From the NCBI GenBank assembly GCA_013376985.1, contig JACABB010000002.1:232718-296717 (forward strand): a stretch of DNA of 64,000 nt, read 5' to 3'. The translations under genes were made by a program, and so were the position numbers. Position 1 is the first letter of the stretch. Every line of letters starts with the position of its first letter. The stretch is from Bacteroidales bacterium. GTDB taxonomy: Bacteria; Bacteroidota; Bacteroidia; Bacteroidales; Tenuifilaceae. This document shows, piece after piece, positions 8,242 through 16,457 of this stretch. The notes below the pieces were generated by a model, which did not search any database, had not been told where the DNA came from, and saw nothing but the letters and a program-made list of their open reading frames with translations.

Positions 8242-10854
8242 ATGACATCTATCGGCAAAATATCAGACACTTCTAGCGGAAATGTTATTCGCCAAAGAGT
8301 TATTCTGGCCATAGCCTTTGGATTGCTCTTCCCTGTCTCTGCCTGGATAATTGATTTTTCCATTAAAGAAATTCCTTTCTCCTTATCAGGAATTATTAAA
8401 CTCCATAGTATTAACCCTACACATTGGTTTATTGATCTCATTCCTTTCATATTCGCTTTCTTCACTTGGATTCAACTAAAAAAGCATTTAGAGAAAACAT
8501 TGTTCCTTGAAGAAGAACTACATCAACGGGATGATGACATAAGCAAAAATGCACTATTCGCAAAAAAGATTGGTGAAGGAGATTATAATGCACCCTTCAA
8601 GGCGACCGATGAAGAAGATATTCTGGGTAAATCCCTCTTGGTGATGCGTGATAACCTTCTATCCAATCAGCAAAAAGAATCGGAACTAAACTGGATAGCA
8701 AAAGGGAAAGAGGATATCTCATATATTTTACGCCTACATACAAACCTTGATGAACTTTCATATGATGTTCTAGTTAAATTAATAAAATACATCAACATTG
8801 TTCAAGGCGCACTATACATCTACAGTGAAGATAAAAACGTTTTAGTAAATTTAGCCACATATGCCTACAATCGAAGAAAACACTTTAATCAAGAGTTTAA
8901 AATAGGGAAAGGGCTTATTGGCCAATGTGCTTACGAAAAAGATTATATATACAGAACTGAAATTCCGGATGATTATGCAACTGTTACTTCTGGGATTATG
9001 GGAGAAAAAAAGCCGAAAAGTCTCCTTATTATTCCGTTAATCACCAATGAAAAACTTCAAGGAGTTGTTGAGTTTGCATCCATTGATGATGAAATTCCAG
9101 AAATCACTATCCGATTCCTTCGTGAAGTTGGAGAAATCATTGCACGAACAATTTTCAACCTCAGCGTAAACCAAAAAACTGAAAAATTGCTTCAGGAAGC
9201 TCAGCAGATGACAGAGGAGCTAAAGGAGAATCAAGAAGAGCTGAGGCAGAATGCTGAGGAAATGCGTGCAACCCATGATGAACTAGAAAAATCAAACGCT
9301 CAACTCGAAGATAAAATTATTGAGGTTGAAAATGCACAGAAAAGACTTCACTCACTGCTTGAAAATGCTTCCGAGATAATATCAATCTACAATCAAGACC
9401 TAAAACTCACATACGTTAGCCCCTCTGTCACAAAAATCCTTGGTTACACGCCCCAAGAGATGATGAGCGGAAAGGATATAGATCGATTGACCCGAAAAGG
9501 TGAAATCGATCTTAATCAGATGTTCGAAAATCTAAACAACAATCCCCGTGTTGCGGTTACCATTCAATATACATTTATGAAAAAGGATGGTGAAAAGATT
9601 TTCCTCGAAGTGACTGGGCGAAATCTATTAGATGATGTTGCAATAAATGGTATTATTCTCAACTCACAAGACATCACAGAACGAAAAAGAGCAGAAAAGG
9701 AAGAGCGTATGCGTAGCAAAATGCAATCACTTTCCGAAAACTCCACCGATGTCATTTTGCGCCTTAATACTGCAGGTCAATTCTTTTACGCCAACCCAAT
9801 GGTTGAGCGTTATCTTAACATACCCGCTAGAGATCTTATCAATCAAACGCTTAGTTCTATTCAAATAAACGAAAACTTAGCCAATTTTTTTAAAGACTCT
9901 ATCAAAACCATTAAAACTTCTAAGGAAAAAGTAGAAGGAGAACTCTCCTTTCCAACACAAATGGGCGAAACCATAATGCATATTGTCGCCATTCCTGAGT
10001 TTAATGAAAATGAATTAGAAACAATCCTTTTTGTTAGCCATGATATAACTGAGGCCAAGCGGATTGAAATGGAAGTTTTAGATAAAAATCGGAAAATAAC
10101 TGAGAGTATTAACTACGCTCAGCGTATTCAAACATCCATTCTACCCAATAGCAGAATAGTTAGACAGTATTTACCAAAATCATTCATCTTTTATCATCCT
10201 CGTGATGTAGTAAGTGGTGACTTCCCATGGTTCTTCATTAAAGATGACTACATATATATTGCAGTAGTTGATTGTACTGGTCATGGAGTTCCTGGAGCAC
10301 TACTATCATTTATTGCCTATTTCACGCTGAATAATGTTGTTGACCACGATGTATCATATTCCGCAGGGAAAATACTTGATCTTTTACATTTTGGTGTTCG
10401 AAAAACATTAAAGCAGGATAGACCCGATGCCGATGCCAGAGATGGTATGGATATTGCATTATGTAAAATTCAACTTAAAAAACACGAATTGCAGTATGCC
10501 GGAGCACATCGTCCATTATTCCTCCTCCGAAAAGGTGAACTACTAGAATTTAAAGGTGACAGAAAGGCTATCGGGGGAATACCTCACCCTAAAAAAGGAG
10601 AAGAAGATTTTACAAATCACCAAATAAATATTCTATCTGGAGATAAAATATTTTTCTTTTCCGATGGTTTAACAGATCAAGTTGGAGGTGAAGAAAAAAG
10701 GAAATATGGTCCAATGAGAGTAAGGGATTTAATTCTGGGCAATCAAGAATTTACAATGCCCCAATACCTTGAACTCTTCTCAAAAGACTTCGAAGAGTAC
10801 AAAGGAAATAACAAACAAGTTGATGACCTTTTACTTATTGGTGTAGAGTTCTAA
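8242..10854 (+). CDS. Membrane GAF-PAS-PAS-SpoIIE (PP2C) phosphatase, SiaA-like
   Basis: 870 aa. Two TMs (about 20-40, 63-78), HAMP-like segment (about 105-140), GAF (about 150-300), Glu-rich coiled coil (about 305-370, with E-E-L-R-Q-N-A-E-E-M), PAS (about 371-490, closed by DITERKRAE), PAS (about 493-605), coil, and a C-terminal SpoIIE/PP2C phosphatase (about 640-870). Metal-binding acidic motifs are present: VSGDFPWF, VVDCTGHGVPGA, DGMD, FSDGLTD and DDLLL. It should dephosphorylate the SiaC-like protein encoded two genes downstream, as SiaA does in Pseudomonas, although the sensory half differs (SiaA has a periplasmic sensor and HAMP). Architecture is certain; the substrate is inferred from synteny. 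Confidence 0.88.
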   Translation: MTSIGKISDTSSGNVIRQRVILAIAFGLLFPVSAWIIDFSIKEIPFSLSGIIKLHSINPTHWFIDLIPFIFAFFTWIQLKKHLEKTLFLEEELHQRDDDISKNALFAKKIGEGDYNAPFKATDEEDILGKSLLVMRDNLLSNQQKESELNWIAKGKEDISYILRLHTNLDELSYDVLVKLIKYINIVQGALYIYSEDKNVLVNLATYAYNRRKHFNQEFKIGKGLIGQCAYEKDYIYRTEIPDDYATVTSGIMGEKKPKSLLIIPLITNEKLQGVVEFASIDDEIPEITIRFLREVGEIIARTIFNLSVNQKTEKLLQEAQQMTEELKENQEELRQNAEEMRATHDELEKSNAQLEDKIIEVENAQKRLHSLLENASEIISIYNQDLKLTYVSPSVTKILGYTPQEMMSGKDIDRLTRKGEIDLNQMFENLNNNPRVAVTIQYTFMKKDGEKIFLEVTGRNLLDDVAINGIILNSQDITERKRAEKEERMRSKMQSLSENSTDVILRLNTAGQFFYANPMVERYLNIPARDLINQTLSSIQINENLANFFKDSIKTIKTSKEKVEGELSFPTQMGETIMHIVAIPEFNENELETILFVSHDITEAKRIEMEVLDKNRKITESINYAQRIQTSILPNSRIVRQYLPKSFIFYHPRDVVSGDFPWFFIKDDYIYIAVVDCTGHGVPGALLSFIAYFTLNNVVDHDVSYSAGKILDLLHFGVRKTLKQDRPDADARDGMDIALCKIQLKKHELQYAGAHRPLFLLRKGELLEFKGDRKAIGGIPHPKKGEEDFTNHQINILSGDKIFFFSDGLTDQVGGEEKRKYGPMRVRDLILGNQEFTMPQYLELFSKDFEEYKGNNKQVDDLLLIGVEF

Positions 10855-10864
10855 TTAAGATTAA

Positions 10865-10872
10865 TATATTTG
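10865..10872 (+). promoter_or_regulatory. Possible internal promoter -7 element (TATATTTG) before siaB
   Basis: TATATTTG fits TAnnTTTG exactly and lies 24 bp before the siaB-like start, in the largest gap (41 bp) of the signalling part of the operon. No good TTTG is seen 19 nt upstream, so it is weak or conditional. Confidence 0.35.
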
Positions 10873-10895
10873 TAAATTATATAACTTTACGGGCT

Positions 10896-11471
10896 ATGGA
10901 TAAAAAAAATGTTAGAGGATTTCTTGAGTTCGTTTACGACTTTTATAAGTCGATGAAGGCTCATGAAATCACCCTTGTATACGAGGGAGAAATTACCCAT
11001 CAGATTACCAAAGCCTTTACTTCTCTCACTGAGTCGAATATGGCAAAGGAGGAAGAATCTAATACTGTTCAAAAGAAAGTCTTCCATGTTATGGTAGAAT
11101 GTCTTCAGAACATCAGTAAACATGCCGACAGCTTTGGTTCGGACGATTTCTTGTTTGCTGGCCGAGGAATTTTTATGGTTAGTAAAGGAGATGTAGAATA
11201 CCATGTTACTACGGGTAATGTAATCGAGAATGCTAAAATTGAAGAATTATCTCGAATTCTCGATCACATAAATGTATTGGACAAAGAAGGTCTAAAACAA
11301 CTATACAAAACACAAATGCGAGAAGGAAGACTATCCGAAAAGGGTGGTGCGGGACTTGGTTTTATCGATATAGCAAGAAAAACCGGTAGACGGCTTGACT
11401 ACCATTTTCTCTCTATTGACGAAGAAACCTCTTTCTTTATTCTAACTTCAACCATTTCCAGAACTGAGTAA
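10896..11471 (+). CDS. siaB: SiaB-family protein kinase (DUF6272)
   Basis: 191-aa GHKL-type ATP-binding protein. The N-box reads MVECLQNISKHA with Glu68 and Asn72, and the glycine-rich lid is KGGAGLGFIDIA (149-160), like anti-sigma-factor kinases and Pseudomonas SiaB. In that system SiaB phosphorylates SiaC on threonine and SiaA removes the phosphate. Here the kinase is followed after 11 bp by the SiaC-like protein and preceded by the SpoIIE phosphatase, so the same three-part switch is present. No TM or receiver is seen; it should be cytoplasmic. Confidence 0.88.
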   Translation: MDKKNVRGFLEFVYDFYKSMKAHEITLVYEGEITHQITKAFTSLTESNMAKEEESNTVQKKVFHVMVECLQNISKHADSFGSDDFLFAGRGIFMVSKGDVEYHVTTGNVIENAKIEELSRILDHINVLDKEGLKQLYKTQMREGRLSEKGGAGLGFIDIARKTGRRLDYHFLSIDEETSFFILTSTISRTE

Positions 11472-11482
11472 ACAAAACAACT

Positions 11483-11866
11483 ATGAATACCATAAAAATA
11501 ATGGGGACAGACGACACCCCAACCGTAATCCTAGACTCTGAAAACGAAATATTTGAGATTTCAGGGCGTTCACTTCCCGAAGATGTAACTGCATTTTATG
11601 AGCCGATTATACGTTGGCTCGAAGAGTATTCTTCCAGCCCTAATGCAAAAACCATCTTTACTTTCAAGTTGGTTTATTTTAATACTGCTAGTTCAAAGCT
11701 TTTACTCGATATTCTTATGAAACTTGAGCAGATGCATGAAGACGGTAAGGATATGCTAATTCGTTGGTACTACCCTGAGGATGACGAGGATATGCAGGAA
11801 GCAGGTGAAGAATACGCTGACATAGTGGATGTACCTTTCGAACAAGTTAGTTACACCTTAAATTAG
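11483..11866 (+). CDS. siaC: SiaC-family regulatory phosphoprotein (DUF1987)
   Basis: 127 aa, matching the small single-domain SiaC family. The segment YFNTASSK places Thr68 at the same residue number as the phosphorylated threonine reported for Pseudomonas aeruginosa SiaC. The C-terminal part is very acidic (PEDDEDMQEAGEEY). In Pseudomonas, unphosphorylated SiaC binds and activates the diguanylate cyclase SiaD; no GGDEF protein is encoded in this window, so the partner here is unknown. The adjacent TerB-ABC protein, 29 bp downstream, is the obvious candidate (inference from gene order). Confidence 0.88.
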   Translation: MNTIKIMGTDDTPTVILDSENEIFEISGRSLPEDVTAFYEPIIRWLEEYSSSPNAKTIFTFKLVYFNTASSKLLLDILMKLEQMHEDGKDMLIRWYYPEDDEDMQEAGEEYADIVDVPFEQVSYTLN

Positions 11867-11895
11867 TATTACCTTTTATTTATAATAGTTAAGCA

Positions 11896-14800
11896 ATGAG
11901 TGAAGAGATTCTCAAAGCGTTAATGCAACTTTTTGCAATAATTGCCAAGCAGGATGAAGGCGTAGTTTCGAATGAGCGTGAATACGTTGTGAATTTTCTT
12001 ACCCAACAGCTTAACGATGAAGCAGTAAAAGAGTATATCAATCTTTTTGATCAGCACGCTGGCTTACTCGATGAAAAAGAAGAAGAAACAGAAGGTAGCG
12101 ACAAACCAAGAAAACCTAAACTTACTTCTGTTAAAGACTCGGTGAAAATATTGGGTATCTGTAAAAAAATCAACAAAACACTTACCCAAAAACAGAAAAT
12201 AGTTGTTCTAGTTCGTCTCTATGAACTTATTAATGCCGATCGTAAGTTTACCGAGCAACGGATGGCAATTATCAATACTGTTGCAGAAGTTTTTAAACTT
12301 ACCAAAGAAGAAATTAATGATGTTGAAAATTTCATTGTAAAAAATGAACTAAAAGATCTTGATTTTTCAAGTTTCCTTACAATTCACGATAAGAAAGAAT
12401 TTGGCGATTCTTGTAAGCATATCCCAACGGAAGCACTTGATGGCTTTATCATCATTTTACAAATAAAGAGCGTTGATCTTTACTTCCTAAGGTACACTGG
12501 CACAGAGGATATTAACCTCAACGGGCTACCAATTAATAATCGCAGAATTTACCTTTTTGCTAGCGGAAGTTCCATTAAACTACCAAAGGGAAAACCTATC
12601 TATTACACCGATGTAGTAGCCCATTTTCTTGCCGATTCCACGACCACTAGAATTTCATACAAGGTTCAAAACCTTGAATATCGATTTAAAAGTGGAACCA
12701 TTGGCTTACGCAATATCAACTTCTCCGAAGGTCATGGCAAACTGATTGGTATTATGGGTGCCAGTGGTGCTGGCAAGACCACATTATTGAATGTGCTTGC
12801 AGGTATCGAAAAGCCAACATCAGGAAATATATATATTAATGGCATCGATTTTCATAATGAGAAGGCTAAACTTGAAGGAGTTATAGGTGTTATCCCTCAG
12901 GATGACCTACTAATTGAAGAATTAACAGTCTTTCAAAACCTCTACTACAACGCAAAACTCTGCTTCAAAGATAAAACAGAAGAAGAACTAGTAGAGCAAG
13001 TTCATAAAACACTTAATAACCTTGGCCTTTTAGAACGAAAAGATTTAAAAGTTGGAACACCGTTAAATAAGATGATTTCAGGTGGTCAGCGAAAAAGATT
13101 AAACATAGCCCTTGAACTTATTCGCGAACCATCTATCCTTTTTGTTGACGAACCAACATCAGGTTTATCATCACGTGACTCGGAGAATGTTATGGATTTA
13201 CTTCGAGAATTAACGTTAAAAGGCAAGCTGATTTTTGTAGTAATTCACCAACCATCATCGGAAATCTATAAGATGTTCGACAATATGATGATTCTCGATA
13301 CAGGTGGCTACATGATTTATTACGGAAATCCCGTTGAGTCTGTTATGTATTTCAAACGACTCGACATGCAAATCAATAGCGATGTAGGTGAGTGTCCAAC
13401 TTGTGGAAATGTCAATCCTGAACTTATATTTAATATTATTGAGGCAAAGGTGGTCGACGAATTTGGTCGTTACACCAATATTCGTAAGGTTTCACCACCC
13501 AAATGGGAGGGGTATTTTATTGATAACATTAAACTTGACAAAGTCCCCGATGAGACCAGCCCTCCTCCAAAATCGCTCAATATTCCTTCAAGAATAAAGC
13601 AATTCTTTATTTATACCACAAGAGATTTTCTTTCAAAGGTTAGCAATACCCAGTACATTATCCTTAACCTGCTTGAAACACCATTGCTTGCATTTATTCT
13701 GTCTTTTGTGATTCGCTATATCGCAGATCCAAATTCTAACATATATATTTTCAGAGAGAACGAGAATATAAACATATACATCTTCATGTCTCTTATTGTT
13801 GCCCTATTTATTGGGTTAACTGTAAGTGCCGAAGAAATTTTTCGTGATAGAAAAATACTTAAACGCGAAGCATTTTTGAACCTAAGTCGTTCAAGCTATT
13901 TATTCTCAAAAATCTTCATACTTGTATTTCTTTCCGCCATTCAATCCATTGCGTTTGTTCTAATTGCAAATAGCATCCTTGAAATTCGAGGAATGTATTT
14001 CGATTACTGGTTGGTACTATTCTCAACAGCAGTATTTGCTAATATGCTTGGATTAAATATATCAGCAACATTTAATTCGGCCGTTACAATATATATTGTA
14101 ATCCCTTTGATAATGATACCAATGATGGTTCTTTCTGGAGCCATGTTTAGTTTTGAAAAACTAAATCGTGTAGTTGGTAGCATCAACAAGGTTCCTCTTG
14201 TTGCTGAATTTATGGTTACAAAGTGGGGCTACGAAGCGTTGCTTGTCCATCAATTTAAGGATAATAAATTTGAGAAAGATTTTTACAAATTGGAAAAAGT
14301 TGAAAGAAATGCAAACTATAAAACAGTCTATTACATTCCTGAACTTGAAAAACGTTTAAATGAGTGCATTGAAAAGTCTGAAAGAAAAAGCGATCCAATA
14401 GTTAAATTAAAATTTGATGATAATTTAGCCGTTGTCCGCAAAGCCATTATCAAAGAAACACAAAAGGAATCGCCAATAATCACCTTTGATCAACTCGAAA
14501 ATCTAACAACCGAAAAATTCACCAGTGATATTGGATTCATAACTCTCGGTTATATTGAACAACTAAAAGAATACTATTCAAAGATTTACGATGCATCAAA
14601 TCAAAAGCGTGATAAAATCATCAACTATTTAGTTAGTAAAGATCAAGGGTTTTATGAAGCAAAACGAAGAGCATATCATAACGAAAATATCACAGATATA
14701 GTAACTAAGGCTTTTGAAAAAAATAAAATTCTTCAATACAAGGATGAACTTGTTCAGCAATTTGATCCTGTTTATCGCGATCCAATTCCAAATCATTTTC

Positions 14801-14988
14801 TCGATATTCGGTCGCATTTCCTTTCTCCAACTAAGCACTTGATGGGAAAGTTATACGATACATTCTGGTTTAATATTTCAATTATATGGCTAATGGCAAT
14901 AGTTTTATATTTCACTCTATACTATGAATCTTTAAAGAAGTTTTTAGAACTGTTTTCGAAAATAAAGCTACCAACTTTAACTAAATAA
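11896..14988 (+). CDS. TerB-like/ABCG-type ABC transporter fusion
   Basis: 1030-aa half-transporter. The N-terminal region (about 1-155) is two helical TerB-like blocks (IIAKQDEGVVSNERE; LINADRKFTEQRM); a beta-rich linker (about 165-255) follows; the nucleotide-binding domain has Walker A GASGAGKTT near 287, signature ISGGQRKR near 394 and Walker B ILFVDEPTSG near 413. A CPTC pair sits near 501, then an ABC2-type membrane domain (about 575-770) with a LSGAMFSF segment, a soluble helical insert (about 780-985) and a last TM (about 992-1012). NBD-then-TM order is as in ABCG proteins. The substrate is unknown. TerB domains often sit at the inner membrane in stress or signalling proteins, so this is a likely target of the sia switch. 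Confidence 0.85.
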   Translation: MSEEILKALMQLFAIIAKQDEGVVSNEREYVVNFLTQQLNDEAVKEYINLFDQHAGLLDEKEEETEGSDKPRKPKLTSVKDSVKILGICKKINKTLTQKQKIVVLVRLYELINADRKFTEQRMAIINTVAEVFKLTKEEINDVENFIVKNELKDLDFSSFLTIHDKKEFGDSCKHIPTEALDGFIIILQIKSVDLYFLRYTGTEDINLNGLPINNRRIYLFASGSSIKLPKGKPIYYTDVVAHFLADSTTTRISYKVQNLEYRFKSGTIGLRNINFSEGHGKLIGIMGASGAGKTTLLNVLAGIEKPTSGNIYINGIDFHNEKAKLEGVIGVIPQDDLLIEELTVFQNLYYNAKLCFKDKTEEELVEQVHKTLNNLGLLERKDLKVGTPLNKMISGGQRKRLNIALELIREPSILFVDEPTSGLSSRDSENVMDLLRELTLKGKLIFVVIHQPSSEIYKMFDNMMILDTGGYMIYYGNPVESVMYFKRLDMQINSDVGECPTCGNVNPELIFNIIEAKVVDEFGRYTNIRKVSPPKWEGYFIDNIKLDKVPDETSPPPKSLNIPSRIKQFFIYTTRDFLSKVSNTQYIILNLLETPLLAFILSFVIRYIADPNSNIYIFRENENINIYIFMSLIVALFIGLTVSAEEIFRDRKILKREAFLNLSRSSYLFSKIFILVFLSAIQSIAFVLIANSILEIRGMYFDYWLVLFSTAVFANMLGLNISATFNSAVTIYIVIPLIMIPMMVLSGAMFSFEKLNRVVGSINKVPLVAEFMVTKWGYEALLVHQFKDNKFEKDFYKLEKVERNANYKTVYYIPELEKRLNECIEKSERKSDPIVKLKFDDNLAVVRKAIIKETQKESPIITFDQLENLTTEKFTSDIGFITLGYIEQLKEYYSKIYDASNQKRDKIINYLVSKDQGFYEAKRRAYHNENITDIVTKAFEKNKILQYKDELVQQFDPVYRDPIPNHFLDIRSHFLSPTKHLMGKLYDTFWFNISIIWLMAIVLYFTLYYESLKKFLELFSKIKLPTLTK

Positions 14989-15034
14989 ATATTTTTTCTA
15001 TCTTTACTTGATTGCTTTTATGTAAAACGATACT

Positions 15035-15964
15035 ATGCCGAGTTCAACTATGACTAGGAGATTTTTATTTTTTGTTGTTGTAGCCATACTATTTTCATCG
15101 TGCAATTCTTGTAGAAACTCTGGCAAGAGGCTAAGTGATGACTTTGTTATACCAGATTCGCTTAACAGCGAAAAGCAGCCACTTGAAATCTCTCCAAGTG
15201 TAATTAGCGATATGGTTCAAAATATTTCTTCGCCAATTGAAACTGCTGCTGTTATTAAAGGATTAAAGGTTCCCTTCAATAAAGATTATATAGCAAATAC
15301 CAAGTTCTCAGAAAACTTCAACACCAACTTTACTAAAGCGTTAGGACTAGGTATTTATGGATGTGACCTTGGATACTTAAATATGTACGGGAAAACATCA
15401 TTGGTAATTGATTATATAACAACCGTTAGATCGTTAGCTGATGGCATTCAAGTTGGCCAGTTTTTCGATTTCAGTACATTAAAAAGACTTGCAACAAATA
15501 ACGAAAATATCGATTCACTCGTACTTATCTCCCAACAAAGTATGACTAGGATTGATACTTATTTGAAAGAAAACAAACGATCTAATTTAAGCGTTGTAAT
15601 TGTTGCTGGCGTTTGGATTGAAGGACTCTACTTGTCATCAATGGTTGCTCAAGAAACAAAACATCAAAGGATGATTGAAACCATTGGTGAACAAAAAGAG
15701 ATAATTAGCCCTTTAATGCTTCTTATGAATAATTATAAGAAAGATCCAAATATGGCTAGATTAATTCAAAGTTTTGAAGAGATTAAATCATTATATAGCG
15801 AAGTTAAGATTACCTCTGAAGTTGGAGAACCTACTGCAGTTGAGGTAAATGGCGTTTTAACAATTAAACCGAATGATATTCAAAAAATTGATATCAGCGA
15901 TGAAACTTTACAGAAAATAATAGCCAAGGTTCAAGAGGTTAGAGCTAAACTTTTAAAAGGATAA
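15035..15964 (+). CDS. Lipoprotein of unknown function in the che-sia operon
   Basis: 309 aa. A basic N-terminus and hydrophobic stretch end in the lipobox FSSC (Cys near 26), so it is an exported lipoprotein. The mature part is mostly helical with a GIYGCDLGYLNMYGK motif and ends in a Lys-rich helix; no domain is recognised. The start may be the ATG at 15035 or the one at 15050 (MTRRFLF); the second gives a tidier signal peptide. It lies 46 bp after the ABC transporter and 11 bp before another exported protein, so it is probably a periplasmic or outer-membrane-facing part of the same system. TATCTTTA at 14999-15006 could be a weak extra promoter. Confidence 0.75.
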   Translation: MPSSTMTRRFLFFVVVAILFSSCNSCRNSGKRLSDDFVIPDSLNSEKQPLEISPSVISDMVQNISSPIETAAVIKGLKVPFNKDYIANTKFSENFNTNFTKALGLGIYGCDLGYLNMYGKTSLVIDYITTVRSLADGIQVGQFFDFSTLKRLATNNENIDSLVLISQQSMTRIDTYLKENKRSNLSVVIVAGVWIEGLYLSSMVAQETKHQRMIETIGEQKEIISPLMLLMNNYKKDPNMARLIQSFEEIKSLYSEVKITSEVGEPTAVEVNGVLTIKPNDIQKIDISDETLQKIIAKVQEVRAKLLKG

Positions 15965-15975
15965 TACTGAATTTT

Positions 15976-16413
15976 ATGAAAAATAAGTTCCTGATTTTTG
16001 CAGTTTTATTTTTCCTAGTGGGCTTTTCGGGAACCACTTTTGCCCAAACAGAGGATGAACTTGTTGAAATATGTGGTATGATTGCAAAAGATGCCACTTA
16101 TCTTAAAGATTTCAAAGTCAGATTAGATGCAGGCGACCCTCCTCCGCTTCAACGATTTTCTGTAATTTTAAAAAAAGACATAAAATATCGATTTTCTGTC
16201 TGTAATTCTAAAGATATGGAAGGGAAAGTTGTACTAGAACTTTTCGACAATAACAGGTTAATTGCTACCACTTACGTTATTGCTACTGGAAAAGATTATC
16301 CTTCTATCGATGTTGTATGCCAAAAAACTGGAGCTTATCACCTTTCGTTCAAATTCAAAGAAGGGAAACCTGGACTTGCGGTTGGCTTGCTTTCACTAGT
16401 AGAAACACTTTAA
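15976..16413 (+). CDS. Small exported protein of unknown function
   Basis: 145 aa with a clear signal peptide ending TTFAQ (cleavage near residue 23). The mature domain of about 120 residues has two Cys (VEICGMI and VVCQK) and a beta-sandwich look (RFSVILKKDIKYRFSVCNS, then AYHLSFKF). It is the last gene before a strong terminator and follows the lipoprotein by 11 bp, so it belongs to the che-sia operon. Function is not recognised; a periplasmic ligand-binding or carbohydrate-binding role would be speculation. Confidence 0.72.
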   Translation: MKNKFLIFAVLFFLVGFSGTTFAQTEDELVEICGMIAKDATYLKDFKVRLDAGDPPPLQRFSVILKKDIKYRFSVCNSKDMEGKVVLELFDNNRLIATTYVIATGKDYPSIDVVCQKTGAYHLSFKFKEGKPGLAVGLLSLVETL

Positions 16414-16423
16414 ATCATAAAAC

Positions 16424-16453
16424 AAAAAACCCGACATTAAAGTCGGGTTTTTT
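16424..16453. terminator. Bidirectional intrinsic terminator
   Basis: A perfect 12-bp hairpin (AAAAAACCCGAC, 6-nt loop, GTCGGGTTTTTT) ends the che-sia operon on the plus strand and, with its A-run, the convergent kinase gene on the minus strand. Confidence 0.9.
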
Positions 16454-16457
16454 GTTT

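Noticed and set aside
8242..10854. Reading the phosphatase as a histidine kinase or MCP
   Set aside because: There is no H-box or HATPase domain and no MCP tip; the C-terminus has PP2C acidic motifs.
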